A DNA stretch of 64,000 bases from contig NZ_FZNZ01000004.1 of assembly GCF_900187995.1 (NCBI RefSeq), positions 62,001 through 126,000 of the forward strand, read 5' to 3'. Below the pieces are notes generated by a model. It did no database searches, was not told the origin of the DNA, and saw nothing but the letters and a program-made list of their open reading frames with translations. Made by a program: the position numbers and the translations under genes. This DNA is from Prevotella jejuni (GTDB lineage Bacteria > Bacteroidota > Bacteroidia > Bacteroidales > Bacteroidaceae). Below, in pieces: positions 52,922-62,323 of the stretch; position 1 is the first letter of the stretch; each line of letters opens with the position of its first letter.

Positions 52922-53173
52922 TGAAAAGATATGGAAACCAATAAAAAAAAAGGAAAAACTTTTAGTTTCGTACGTTTTTTCTTAGGCGTAAGGTGGTTTA
53001 TAGATGATGCTTTATACGAAATATGAGTATAATGATGAGTGTTAGTGATGTGTGATGCCATGCTATAGGATTATCCTTTGCTTTGTGAGAGCCTTGGTAT
53101 TATATGGTTGTTCAGAACCTTTTACTATATAATGTATAACGATAGAAGAGGACTTGGGAAATGCTGTTGTATG
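52922..53173. other. Spacer between receptor gene and trxA terminator
   Basis: About 250 bp without ORF, RNA gene or repeat that I can support. Confidence 0.55.
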
Positions 53174-53220
53174 AAAAAAGCCATATCAGACATCCTGTAG
53201 GAGGATAGTCTAATATGGCC
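53174..53220 (-). terminator. trxA terminator
   Basis: Stem GCCATATcAGAC / GTCTaATATGGC (about 53180-53191 and 53208-53219); the minus strand continues into a run of T residues. It lies 21 bases past the trxA stop. Confidence 0.8.
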
Positions 53221-53240
53221 TTATACTTATCAGTCTTAGC

Positions 53241-53555
53241 TTAGAGCAATGCCTTGAACTTCTCGTTCAAAACATCTTTTGAGGCAGCACCAACAAACTT
53301 GTCTACCAACTTACCACCCTTAAAGAAGAGGATGGTAGGGATGTTACGTACGCCAAAGTCGATGGCTACGTCGTCATTCTCCTCTACATCGCACTTGCCA
53401 ACGACGATTTTACCGTCGTACTCCTCGGCGAGTTCTGAGATAATTGGACCAATCATCTTACAAGGACCACACCATGTTGCCCACAAATCAACTACCAATG
53501 GTAACTCACCATTCTTATAAGTCTCTAAATTCTCGTTAGTAATTACTACTTCCAT
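53241..53555 (-). CDS. trxA: Thioredoxin
   Basis: Cytoplasmic thioredoxin, 104 residues, with the classic active site WCGPC (C29, C32) in VVDLWATWCGPCKMIGP and the cis-proline region RNIPTILFFKGGKLVDKFVG. It reduces ribonucleotide reductase and other proteins and supplies electrons to DsbD. It lies 77 bases downstream of dnaE on the same strand, so it could be co-transcribed, and has its own terminator. No clear -7 box lies in the short gap. Confidence 0.97.
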   Translation of the reverse strand: MEVVITNENLETYKNGELPLVVDLWATWCGPCKMIGPIISELAEEYDGKIVVGKCDVEENDDVAIDFGVRNIPTILFFKGGKLVDKFVGAASKDVLNEKFKALL

Positions 53556-53632
53556 TGTTATTCTTTTTATAAGTTTATTAATATTGTCTTTTCTGTTTAT
53601 AACCTCTTATCAAAGAGTGTGCCACTTTCGGT

Positions 53633-56600
53633 TTAATTGATATGGAACTCCATCTTCTCATTAGATGAGATAAAGTCTATCAGCTTACGGTCGACGTTAA
53701 CACCGCCTTTCTTGCTCTTTAACATAAGTACTGTGCTGTCAGGCGTTCGCAACTGTATGTAGAGTTGTGTGTTACCTGTATGTTGCTCGATGACTGTTGA
53801 TAGTTCCTTGACAAAGGCTTCGTCTAATGCTGTCGCATCCATAGAGATGGTGAGGCGTTCCAAACGGTTCTTTTTCACGTCATAGAGTTGCTCTATCTTC
53901 TGCACCTTCAGCTCTAACAGTTCTGGATTGTTGCGATAACGAGGTTGGCACTTGGCTGTGATATAAACGGTATAGTTCATCTTCAAGAGGTTGTTCCATC
54001 GTGCCCAGTCGTCCCCAAACAGTGCTAATTCACCCGTTCCACCAAAGTCTTCTATCGTGACAAAGCCAAATGGCTTTCCTGTCTTTTGTGAGAAACGTTC
54101 GTTAACGGATGTGACAATACCGCCGAATGTCACTTCGTCAGCTTTTGCCAATTGTGTCATGTCAGCATTACGACCTATCTTAGAACAGTGAGTGTTACAC
54201 ATGTTGTTCAGTACAACACTGTATTCATCGAGGGGATGGGCCGATAGATAGATACCAACCAACTCTCGTTCCTTATTCAATTTCTCAATGACTGGCCACT
54301 TCTCAGCCTTTGGAGCGACAGGATGTACTACATCAATAGCATCCATACCAGCGAAGAGAGAGTTCTGTTGTTGGGCCTTTTCTGCTTGGAAAAGCTGCCC
54401 ATAACGGACAATGGTGTCTAAGAAGGAATCACCTTTCCCAGTAATAGCAAAGTATTGTTCTCGCTGCAATCCGAAGCTATCGAAGCCCCCACTATAGGCT
54501 AAACTCTCAAATGCTTTGCGGTTGACATTACTGAAGTCGACACGTTCTGCAAAGTCGTATATATCCTTGTAAGGGCCGTTCTTCTCACGTTCACGTACTA
54601 TACTCTCTGCAGCACTCGCACCCATTCCCTTGATGGCGGATAGTCCGAAGCGAATCTCACCATGCTTGTTTACACCGAAGCCTATCTGACTCTCGTTAAC
54701 ATCAGGTCCAAGGGTTGCAATCCTCAATGCCTTACACTCCTCCATTAACTTGGTGATTTCGGTAATCTGACTGAAGCGACGTGTCATCAACGCAGCCATG
54801 TATTCGGCTGGATAATGCGCCTTCATATAGGCCGTCTGATAAGCTACCCATGAGTAACAAGTGGCATGTGACTTATTGAAAGCATAGCTGGCAAACTTCT
54901 CCCAGTCACTCCATATCTTCTCAAGTATCTGTGGGTCGTGCCCATTCTCCTGTCCTTGCTTGATGAACTTAGGCTTCATTTTGTCGACGATAGCCTTCAT
55001 CTTCTTACCCATCGCCTTACGAAGGGCATCACTCTCACCACGTGTAAAGTTGGCTAACTGGCGACTCAAGAGCATTACTTGCTCCTGATAGACTGTGATC
55101 CCGTATGTGTCTTTGAGGTACTTCTCCATACATGGGATATCATACTTCACCAGTGATGGGTCGTGTTTACGCTTGATAAAGTCTGGGATATAGTCCATTG
55201 GACCCGGACGATAGAGCGCATTCATGGCGATGAGGTCTTCAAACACGGTTGGATGAAGCTCTCGGAGGTACTTCTGCATACCTGCCGACTCAAACTGGAA
55301 CGTACCGACTGTCTGTCCACGTTGGTAGAGTTGATAGGTTAATTCATCGTCAATAGGAATCTTCTCAAGGTCAATCACGTCGCCAGTCGTCTGCTTAACA
55401 ACCTTGCAAGCCTCCTTTAACTCGGAGAGAGTCTTCAGTCCGAGGAAGTCCATCTTGATAAGTCCTGTAGACTCAATCACGTGACCGTCATATTGTGTTA
55501 CTGGTACTTTCTTCTCTGGGAAGTCTGGGTCTGTTGCCGTAGAGATAGGTACCCACTCATCAATAGGATTACGACATATTATGAAGCCACAGGCATGGAT
55601 ACCTGTTCCACGCACTGTTCCTTCCAACATCTTGGCATATTTAATGGTGTTGCGCTCCCTTACGTCTTCGCTAACCTCAGCATTCTGCAACTCTGGTGTA
55701 CACTTGATAGCATTCGTTAAGTTCATCTTCATACCATCAGGTAAGCGCTCTGGAATAGCCTTACAAAGAGCGTTAGACACATCTAACGGTAGTTTCTCTA
55801 CACGTGCCACATCCTTGATAGAGTTTTTTGTAGCCATGGTAGAGTAGGTAATGATATGTGCACAGTTCTCGTGTCCATACTTATCCATTACCCACTGCAG
55901 CACACGTCCGCGCCCATCATCATCAAAGTCAGTATCAATATCAGGTAGGTTGACACGGTCAGGATTGAGGAAACGCTCAAACAGAAGGTCGTATTTCAGC
56001 GGGTCAATCTGCGTTATTCCCAAGCAATAAGCCACTACGGAGCCTGCAGCAGAGCCACGACCAGGACCCACCATCACGTCTAACTCCTGTCGTGCAGCAT
56101 TGATGAAGTCTTGCACAATAAGGAAGTATCCAGGGAAACCCATGGTCTTCATCACATGTAACTCAAATCGGATATGGTTCTTAACCTCATCTGATAGAGG
56201 GTCGCCATATAGCTTCTTTGCACCGTCGTAGGCTAACTTAGCTAAATAGTCGGCCTCGAACTTAATGCGATATATCTTCTCATAGCCGCCTAAGCGGTCG
56301 ATAACCTTCTGTCCTTCTTCCTTTGTTAGTGGGTTCTCACCGTTCTCGTCGGTGGTAAACTCCTTGTATAAGTCTTCTTCAGTGAACTTCTCTCTCCACT
56401 CTTCTTCGGTTCCAAAGTCCTCTGGGATAGGGAAGAACGGCATGATAGGACCGTGATTAATACTATACGTCTCTACCTTGTCAAGAATCTCCAACGTATT
56501 CGCCATAGCTTCAGGGACATCAGAGAAGACCTCATTCATCTCCGCCTTCGTCTTAAACCACTCTTGTTTAGAGTAGCGCATACGCTTTGGATCGTCTAAA

Positions 56601-57352
56601 TCCTCGTTCGTTGAAAGGCAGAGTAGATGGTCATGAGCCTCGGCAGTCTCCTTATCTTCAAAGTGACAGTCGTTGGTACATATTAACTTTATACCATATT
56701 CTTGTGCAAACTTCATGAGCACCTTGTTGGCTTTCTGCTGTAGAGGATAAGCCTCACGGTTAGCCATCAAGGTTGGATCTTTTACTTCATGACGCTGTAG
56801 TTCAAGGTAGTAATCATCTCCAAACACACGATGATACCACTCACAAGCCTCTCTTGCACCCTCGATATCATCATGAATAATCTTGTTAGGTACCTCACCT
56901 GCAATACAAGCTGTACATACAATCAACCCTTCATGATACTTCTCAAGCTGCTCACGGTCCGTACGAGGACGATAGTAATAACCATCTACCCACGCATTGG
57001 ATACCAGTTTGATAAGGTTCTTATAACCTGTATAATTCTTCGCTAATACGATAAGGTGGTAGCCAGAATTATCATGCATGCTCTTATCCTTATCGTGCAT
57101 AGTACGACGGGCTACGTACATCTCACATCCAAAGATAGGTTTGAAAGGCTCTTCCCCCTTCTCTTTCCTACCTTTATTGACCTTAGCACAATAGTCAGCA
57201 AACTCTTTTATGCCAAACATCACACCGTGATCAGTAATCGCCATACCCCTCATTCCGTCAGCAATAGCCTTATCAACAAGACGTGTGACCTTCGACTGAC
57301 CATCAAGAATAGAATAGTTGGTGTGGACGTGTAAATGTACGAAATCTTCCAT
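53633..57352 (-). CDS. dnaE: DNA polymerase III subunit alpha
   Basis: Replicative polymerase, 1239 residues from the Met at 57352 (MEDFVHLHVHTNYSILDG). Order: PHP domain (1-280), polymerase domain with the catalytic aspartates in NLPDIDTDFDDDGR (about 480-493), tau-binding/helix-hairpin-helix region, and a C-terminal OB domain (about 1060-1150, TFGGIVTSVNERFSQKTGKP). The frame continues 36 codons upstream, but those residues overlap the divergent promoter region and look non-conserved. It shares a short intergenic region with psd, transcribed the other way. trxA follows. Confidence 0.97.
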   Translation of the reverse strand: MEDFVHLHVHTNYSILDGQSKVTRLVDKAIADGMRGMAITDHGVMFGIKEFADYCAKVNKGRKEKGEEPFKPIFGCEMYVARRTMHDKDKSMHDNSGYHLIVLAKNYTGYKNLIKLVSNAWVDGYYYRPRTDREQLEKYHEGLIVCTACIAGEVPNKIIHDDIEGAREACEWYHRVFGDDYYLELQRHEVKDPTLMANREAYPLQQKANKVLMKFAQEYGIKLICTNDCHFEDKETAEAHDHLLCLSTNEDLDDPKRMRYSKQEWFKTKAEMNEVFSDVPEAMANTLEILDKVETYSINHGPIMPFFPIPEDFGTEEEWREKFTEEDLYKEFTTDENGENPLTKEEGQKVIDRLGGYEKIYRIKFEADYLAKLAYDGAKKLYGDPLSDEVKNHIRFELHVMKTMGFPGYFLIVQDFINAARQELDVMVGPGRGSAAGSVVAYCLGITQIDPLKYDLLFERFLNPDRVNLPDIDTDFDDDGRGRVLQWVMDKYGHENCAHIITYSTMATKNSIKDVARVEKLPLDVSNALCKAIPERLPDGMKMNLTNAIKCTPELQNAEVSEDVRERNTIKYAKMLEGTVRGTGIHACGFIICRNPIDEWVPISTATDPDFPEKKVPVTQYDGHVIESTGLIKMDFLGLKTLSELKEACKVVKQTTGDVIDLEKIPIDDELTYQLYQRGQTVGTFQFESAGMQKYLRELHPTVFEDLIAMNALYRPGPMDYIPDFIKRKHDPSLVKYDIPCMEKYLKDTYGITVYQEQVMLLSRQLANFTRGESDALRKAMGKKMKAIVDKMKPKFIKQGQENGHDPQILEKIWSDWEKFASYAFNKSHATCYSWVAYQTAYMKAHYPAEYMAALMTRRFSQITEITKLMEECKALRIATLGPDVNESQIGFGVNKHGEIRFGLSAIKGMGASAAESIVREREKNGPYKDIYDFAERVDFSNVNRKAFESLAYSGGFDSFGLQREQYFAITGKGDSFLDTIVRYGQLFQAEKAQQQNSLFAGMDAIDVVHPVAPKAEKWPVIEKLNKERELVGIYLSAHPLDEYSVVLNNMCNTHCSKIGRNADMTQLAKADEVTFGGIVTSVNERFSQKTGKPFGFVTIEDFGGTGELALFGDDWARWNNLLKMNYTVYITAKCQPRYRNNPELLELKVQKIEQLYDVKKNRLERLTISMDATALDEAFVKELSTVIEQHTGNTQLYIQLRTPDSTVLMLKSKKGGVNVDRKLIDFISSNEKMEFHIN

Positions 57353-57375
57353 TGAACTTATGCGTTTTTGAGCTG

Positions 57376-57405
57376 TAAAGTTACTATGAAAAGGCGACAT
57401 AACAA
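57376..57405 (-). promoter_or_regulatory. Candidate dnaE promoter
   Basis: On the minus strand: TTG (57403-57405), 19-bp spacer, TAACTTTA (57376-57383). One mismatch from the -7 consensus, 23 bases before the dnaE ATG. Confidence 0.5.
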
Positions 57406-57423
57406 AAGATTGAGAGTGAAAAT

Positions 57424-57454
57424 TTGTGGAAATGACAAAAAAGAAGTACCTTTG
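57424..57454 (+). promoter_or_regulatory. psd-pssA promoter
   Basis: TTG (57424-57426), 20-bp spacer, TACCTTTG (57447-57454), about 30 bases before the psd ATG. It is back to back with the dnaE promoter; the two -33 regions are only about 20 bp apart. Confidence 0.75.
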
Positions 57455-57483
57455 CAACAAAACAAATACGTCGTTTATCGACC

Positions 57484-58188
57484 ATGGGAAAAATAAAAAA
57501 GAAACTCAAAAAGATTAGAATCCATCACGAAGGGACTAATACGCTACTCTACGGAGGCATCGCTCTTGTCCTGATCGCCTTGATTCTCTGGTTTGCAGTT
57601 CCAACTAAGATACCATTTTGGATATTTGCAGTAGTCTTCGGTACCGTCTATGGTATAGTACTAAACTTCTATCGGTGTCCTATCCGATACTTTGGTAGTG
57701 AGGAGACAGATGGTATTGTCGTGGCTCCAGCCGATGGACATATCGTTGTCATTGAAGAAGTAGACGAGAATGAATACTTCCATGATCGCCGATTGATGAT
57801 ATCCATCTTCATGAGTCTGTGGAATGTGCATGCCAATTGGTTCCCTGTTGACGGAGTGGTAAAGTCCGTACAGCACTTTGATGGTAATTATCACAAAGCT
57901 TGGCTACCTAAGGCAAGTGAGGAGAACGAGCACGCTGACACTATTATCACAACTCCTGATGGCACAGATGTACTCTGTCGTCAGATTGCAGGAGCGATGG
58001 CACGTCGTATCGTGACCTACGCTAAGCCTGGTGAGGATTGTTATATTGATGAGCATCTCGGCTTTATTAAGTTGGGTAGTCGTGTTGATATCTTCCTGCC
58101 TGTAGGCTCTGAGGTATGTGTAAAGATGGGTCAGGCGACAACAGGCGACCAAACGGTTATTGCTAAGTTGAAGCCTAATAATAAGTAA
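57484..58188 (+). CDS. psd: Phosphatidylserine decarboxylase, short form
   Basis: Membrane-associated decarboxylase making phosphatidylethanolamine; 234 residues. Two hydrophobic segments (about 21-38 and 44-62) precede the catalytic core with [13 protein letters not shown] (about 81-93) and [18 protein letters not shown] (about 103-120). The self-cleavage site is in [13 protein letters not shown]: cleavage between G198 and S199 would yield the pyruvoyl-bearing alpha chain. The length fits the short, archaetidylserine-decarboxylase-like subclass. pssA starts two bases after its stop, so synthesis and decarboxylation of phosphatidylserine are encoded together. Confidence 0.95.
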   Translation: MGKIKKKLKKIRIHHEGTNTLLYGGIALVLIALILWFAVPTKIPFWIFAVVFGTVYGIVLNFYRCPIRYFGSEETDGIVVAPADGHIVVIEEVDENEYFHDRRLMISIFMSLWNVHANWFPVDGVVKSVQHFDGNYHKAWLPKASEENEHADTIITTPDGTDVLCRQIAGAMARRIVTYAKPGEDCYIDEHLGFIKLGSRVDIFLPVGSEVCVKMGQATTGDQTVIAKLKPNNK

Positions 58189-58190
58189 AT

Positions 58191-58895
58191 ATGAAGAAAC
58201 ATATTCCTAACAGCATCACCTGTTGCAATCTTATTTCAGGTTGTATTGCTACTGGCCTTGCCTTTGGTAACAGCATAGAGATGGCTTTGCTGTTTATTAT
58301 CATAGGTGCAGTGTTTGATTTCTTTGATGGTATGGTGGCTCGTTTACTTAATGTTAGTTCGCCAATCGGCAAGGAGTTAGACTCTTTAGCAGATGTTATC
58401 ACCTTTGGTTTGGCACCATCTACTATCATCTTCTCGATGTTGCATGTGATGTCCTATCCTGTTTTCCTTGAGCCACTGCGTGACTATCTGCCTTACGTAG
58501 CCTTTATCATGGCTGCCTTCTCGGCATTGCGTCTTGCAAAGTTCAATCTCGACGAGCGTCAAGCCTTAGGTTTTATCGGATTGCCAACGCCTGCCAACGC
58601 ACTCTTCTGGGGGTCACTCATTGTTGGAGTAGGGGATAAGTTAGAAAACCATTCATGGGTATTACACTTTATTATAGCGGGTATTCTTATCAGTTCATGG
58701 CTGCTTGTATCAGAGATACCAATGTTTGCTTTGAAGTTCAAGCACTGGGGCTTTAAGGGTAATGAGGTGAAGTATATCTTTTTGATAACCTGTTGTCCAT
58801 TGGTGGCCATCTTCGGTATCTCGGCATTCGCTATCATCGTCGCATGGTATGTGATATTATCAGCTATCGTACAACAGTCTTCTACACAAAAGTAG
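58191..58895 (+). CDS. pssA: CDP-diacylglycerol-serine O-phosphatidyltransferase
   Basis: Integral membrane enzyme, 234 residues, condensing CDP-diacylglycerol with serine. The CDP-alcohol phosphotransferase motif is exact: D43-x2-D46-G47-x2-A50-R51-x8-G60-x3-D64-x3-D68. About seven hydrophobic segments span the protein. It lies two bases after psd and 18 before the DUF4834 gene, forming a phospholipid operon. Confidence 0.96.
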   Translation: MKKHIPNSITCCNLISGCIATGLAFGNSIEMALLFIIIGAVFDFFDGMVARLLNVSSPIGKELDSLADVITFGLAPSTIIFSMLHVMSYPVFLEPLRDYLPYVAFIMAAFSALRLAKFNLDERQALGFIGLPTPANALFWGSLIVGVGDKLENHSWVLHFIIAGILISSWLLVSEIPMFALKFKHWGFKGNEVKYIFLITCCPLVAIFGISAFAIIVAWYVILSAIVQQSSTQK

Positions 58896-58913
58896 GGGCA
58901 TAACTTCAAAGAT

Positions 58914-59186
58914 ATGACATTTTTTGCTTTCCTTTTCAAGTTTGCTTTTTTCCTCTTTATAGCCTTCTTGGTCTTCATCTTATGGTTGGCTTACAGGTTC
59001 TATAAGCAGGTGACTCGTGTGCGTCGGCAGTTCAATCCTTACGACTACCAACAGCAGGAAGCAAACTCAACAGAGAATACTATCATCGATAATCGGCCTA
59101 TGGAGGAGCGCTATAAACAAGTGATACCAGACAGCGAGGGCGAGTATGTTGACTTTACGGAGGACGATGATACTAAATCAGAATAA
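58914..59186 (+). CDS. DUF4834 family small membrane protein
   Basis: A 90-residue protein with one strongly hydrophobic N-terminal helix (residues 3-28, Phe-rich) and a charged C-terminal cytoplasmic part (35-90, ending GEYVDFTEDDDTKSE). It resembles DUF4834 proteins, which are usually found behind pssA in Bacteroidetes. The function is unknown; the conserved position suggests a link to phospholipid synthesis. It is the last gene of the psd operon, followed by a strong terminator. Confidence 0.8.
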   Translation: MTFFAFLFKFAFFLFIAFLVFILWLAYRFYKQVTRVRRQFNPYDYQQQEANSTENTIIDNRPMEERYKQVIPDSEGEYVDFTEDDDTKSE

Positions 59187-59216
59187 GAGATAACACCCTA
59201 TTATATACAAAACAAT

Positions 59217-59248
59217 AAAGGACAAATCGCTTTGATTTGTCCTTTTTT
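59217..59248 (+). terminator. Terminator of psd-pssA-DUF4834 operon
   Basis: Perfect 12-bp stem AAAGGACAAATC (59217-59228) / GATTTGTCCTTT (59234-59245), loop GCTTT, followed by T residues. Confidence 0.92.
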
Positions 59249-60044
59249 GTTATCTTCTCTCTCTTAATTGCAGCTTGATAGGACATGAAATGAGGCATAT
59301 CTCTTCATGTCGGGATTGCCTGTAATGTAGTAAAAAATCCTTATACAGCATCAATCCAAACATATTCAAGATGGGAGAAGAATGTTTCCTAAAACTTAGT
59401 TTATAACATACAGCAGGTCAGTAGGTTACAAGCTGTACCGAAGAAGACGCCTTTCTTGCTCCAAGAGAGGCGTCTTCTTGCATCAAGAAGGGCATGTTCT
59501 CGAACGTTGAAGGGCGTCTTCTTCTATCAAGCTCAGCCTCTTTCCGAATAGAGGGGAGTGTGATCTCTGAAATATCTTGACAATATATGCCTGCAAGTTG
59601 AGCGTTTTCTCACTCTTTGTCAGTCTCCTTGTAGTAGTGTCTCAGTGATATATTCTCATGGAACCAGACAATCTCTTGTCTACAAGGAGAGCTCCGAGAG
59701 GCTTGTTTTGGTACACGATTTCACAGAGCATAGCGACCAACTATAGTAGACGAACGCTGTGGTATCTGTCGGATGAAACGCCTTCTCAGGCTCTACATGT
59801 GTGCAAATAGACCTCTTTCTATCTGTGTTGTTGGTGGGCAAGAAAACTCCTTTCGATTTCAGCGAGCATTTCCAAGGGGAGTATCTCAGTGATTTCTATG
59901 AGCTGTCTTGTGGAGCATAGCATCACCGTTCGACGTCAATACGTCAAGACATCTTCCCTTTCTCTGTATTTGACACTATCAATCACAAAGAAAGGAAAGA
60001 CATCTCATGCCCTTGTAAGGTTCCTTCTCACCTGCTATCTCTCG
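59249..60044. other. Long gene-poor region between the psd operon and tsaE
   Basis: About 800 bp with no convincing gene. It holds the GGGCGTCTT-type repeat (59441-59535). Later parts share short reiterated words such as 'gtctcagtgatatattctcatgg' (about 59638) and 'tatctcagtgatttctatga' (about 59882), which could be remnants of a decayed repeat or gene. An open frame from 59889 runs into tsaE antisense and is not credible. Confidence 0.6.
59441..59535. repeat. GGGCGTCTT-type reiterated repeat, copy B
   Basis: Begins with a hairpin AAGAAGACGCC (59441-59451) / GGCGTCTTCTT (59469-59479) and continues with 'caagaagggcatgttctcg' and 'ttgaagggcgtcttcttcta'. The GGGCGTCTT and GGGCATGTT words match those inside the transposon-like element at 16706-16800. 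Confidence 0.6.
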
Positions 60045-60455
60045 TTAGCAAGACAGCTTACGAGTCCCATCAGGCTGCTCTTCAATCGTGACCTTGATGA
60101 CATTCTCTGGTAGGATGTCCTCAATAAGCTCTGGCCATTCAAGCAGACAGAGGTTACCACTATAGAAGTAGTCCTCATATCCCATGTCATACACCTCTTC
60201 TAACTTCTTGATGCGATAGAAGTCAAAGTGGTAGATAGGGTCGCCCTTACCATCAGTATATTCATTGATGATAGCGAAAGTAGGGGAGGTAATGACATCT
60301 TCTACGCCCAAGACCTCACAAAGAGCCTTGATGAAAGTTGTTTTACCAGCTCCCATCTTTCCGTAGAAAGCAAATACTTTACCTTCGCCCATCTCCTTGA
60401 CAAATTCTTTTGCAGCCTCATGGATGGTGTCGAGACTTTTGATTGTAATTTCCAT
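60045..60455 (-). CDS. tsaE: tRNA threonylcarbamoyladenosine biosynthesis ATPase TsaE
   Basis: ATPase partner of TsaB/TsaD in making the t6A37 modification of tRNAs reading ANN codons. The 136-residue protein has the P-loop YGKMGAGKTTFIKAL (residues 31-45), the switch region VEDVITSPTFAIINEY (about 51-66) and the Walker-B-like LLEWPELIEDILP (about 108-120). It is on the same strand as porX but 233 bases away, separated by a REP-like palindrome, so co-transcription is uncertain. Confidence 0.95.
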   Translation of the reverse strand: MEITIKSLDTIHEAAKEFVKEMGEGKVFAFYGKMGAGKTTFIKALCEVLGVEDVITSPTFAIINEYTDGKGDPIYHFDFYRIKKLEEVYDMGYEDYFYSGNLCLLEWPELIEDILPENVIKVTIEEQPDGTRKLSC

Positions 60456-60647
60456 ATTGCTTTGTTTTTACTTTGTTTATGTGATAGTTGGTTGTGAATC
60501 GTTTGTTCTTTTGGATTGAGCTATAGGTTTCTGTGAATCTTATAGACCATTATGTGCGAACAATTACGATACAACCGATGTTTATGCTATTCAGTATGCT
60601 TGTCTTTAATAAGACATATCCTCTGTCCCAGTCTTAAGTGTATTTTA

Positions 60648-60686
60648 GGGGACTTGCCCCTCCTTCGGAGGGCTGGGGGAGGTCCC
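60648..60686. repeat. REP-like G/C-rich palindrome after porX
   Basis: Compound palindrome: GGGGACTTGCCCCTCC, TTC, then GGAGGGctgggggaggtccc. Outer GGGAC/GTCCC and inner CCCTCC/GGAGGG arms. It ends three bases before the porX stop codon (60689-60691) and is far more G/C-rich than the surroundings. Confidence 0.75.
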
Positions 60687-60688
60687 TC

Positions 60689-62305
60689 TTACCGCTTCCT
60701 CGGACTTAATGTTACCAGTGGGACAATCATCTCTTCCATAGAGATGCCTCCATGCTGGAATGTATCCTTATAGTAAGAGACGTAGTAGTTATAGTTGTTC
60801 GGATAAGCAAAGAACGAGTCGCCAGTAGCAAAGACGTAGCTTGTGCTGAGATTTGGCGCAGGGAGCTGTGCAAGATGAGGATTCTTGATAGCGAATACTT
60901 GCCGTGCATCGTAGTTGAGGCTCTTCCCCAACTTATAACGCAGATTGGTATTCGTATTACGATCACCGATAATCTTTACTGGATTGGTGGTGCGGATAGA
61001 CCCGTGATCGGTCGTGATAATGACCTTATAGTCCGACTGTGCCAACTCTTTGAATACGTCTGCTAACACGCTATGTTGGAACCAGCTAAGCGTAATAGAG
61101 CGATATGCGCTCTCGTTACTTGCCAATTCACGTATCATTCTCATCTCTGTACGAGCGTGAGAAAGCATGTCGACGAAGTTTACTACAAGTACATTGAGAT
61201 CGTTCTGTGCAAGGTTATTATACTGCTGCATGAACTTGTCGGCACCAGTAGAGTCGTTAATCTTATGATAAGAGAACTTGTCGTGACGGCGATAACGGTC
61301 TATCTGTGTTTGTATAAGCGGTTCCTCGTTAAGGTTCTTACCCTCTTCCTCGTCCTCATCTACCCATAGCTCAGGGAACATCGTAGCTATCTGCTTCGGC
61401 ATAAGACCGCTAAAGATGGCGTTGCGGGCATACTGTGTGGCCGTTGGGAGAATACTCATGTAGAGGTCTTCATCGATATCAAACATGTCACCAATCTCCT
61501 TTGAGAGAATACGCCACTGGTCGAGTCGGAAGTTGTCGATGACGATGAGGAATACTTTCTCACCTTTGTCTATGAGTGGGAAAACCTTACTTTTGAAGAT
61601 GTCAGTACTGAGCAGCGGACGACTATCGTTGTTGTTGGATGGTTTCTTCTTATGTCCTGTCAACTTAGAGAAGCTGTTACTTAGTTTATTGTCCTGTGGG
61701 GCAACCCAGTCAAGATAGTTTTTAGCGATGTACTTAGCAAAGCCGTTGTTGGCTTCCTCCTTCTGCATCTTCAGCATCTCAGTCATGTTACTATCCGCAC
61801 TGCTCAACTCCAGTTCCCAATGAACAAGTTTTCTATACACGTCCTTCCAGTCGTCGAATGTGCGACAGTCGGCTATCTGCATAGCAATCTGCTGATAGTT
61901 CTGTTGGTAACCACTTTGAGTCACCTCTGTGACAATCTCCTTCTGATGAACATTCTTTTTCAGTGTAAGGAGTATCTGATTAGGGTTAACAGGCTTGATA
62001 AGGTAATCTGCTATCTTAGCACCTATCGCTTGGTTCATAATATCCTCCTCTTCACTCTTCGTAACCATGACGATAGGGGTGGCAGGTTGAATTTCCTTAA
62101 TTCGTTGTAAAGTCTCCAAACCAGACAGGCCCGGCATCTGCTCGTCCAAAAGAACGAGGTCGAAGGTCTGTGTTTGGCATTGGTCGATGGCGTCAGCACC
62201 ATTGCTAACTGTCACCACTTCGTATCCTTTCTTCTCAAGGAAGATGATGTGCGCCTTTAACAACTCTATTTCATCATCTACCCAAAGTAACAATCCATTG
62301 CTCAT
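60689..62305 (-). CDS. porX: PorX: response regulator fused to PglZ/alkaline-phosphatase-like domain
   Basis: Regulator of the type IX secretion system, 538 residues. The receiver domain (1-118) has the acidic pair D10-D11, phospho-acceptor D54 in LVLLDEQMPG, T82 and K104 in YLIKPVNP. A helical linker (about 120-230) leads to the PglZ phosphodiesterase-type domain (about 240-538), with metal-binding VIDNFRLDQW (D257), the likely nucleophilic Thr in LPTATQYARN (T288 or T290), and ITTDHGSIRTTNPVKIIG. In Porphyromonas PorX works with histidine kinase PorY and sigma factor SigP. The porW gene is 18 bases upstream in the same operon. Confidence 0.96.
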   Translation of the reverse strand: MSNGLLLWVDDEIELLKAHIIFLEKKGYEVVTVSNGADAIDQCQTQTFDLVLLDEQMPGLSGLETLQRIKEIQPATPIVMVTKSEEEDIMNQAIGAKIADYLIKPVNPNQILLTLKKNVHQKEIVTEVTQSGYQQNYQQIAMQIADCRTFDDWKDVYRKLVHWELELSSADSNMTEMLKMQKEEANNGFAKYIAKNYLDWVAPQDNKLSNSFSKLTGHKKKPSNNNDSRPLLSTDIFKSKVFPLIDKGEKVFLIVIDNFRLDQWRILSKEIGDMFDIDEDLYMSILPTATQYARNAIFSGLMPKQIATMFPELWVDEDEEEGKNLNEEPLIQTQIDRYRRHDKFSYHKINDSTGADKFMQQYNNLAQNDLNVLVVNFVDMLSHARTEMRMIRELASNESAYRSITLSWFQHSVLADVFKELAQSDYKVIITTDHGSIRTTNPVKIIGDRNTNTNLRYKLGKSLNYDARQVFAIKNPHLAQLPAPNLSTSYVFATGDSFFAYPNNYNYYVSYYKDTFQHGGISMEEMIVPLVTLSPRKR

Positions 62306-62323
62306 AGCTGTTATCTCCTTTCC

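Noticed and set aside
59889-60113. 74-residue frame before tsaE
   Set aside because: Overlaps the tsaE 3' end antisense, without promoter or family; the region is more likely decayed sequence.
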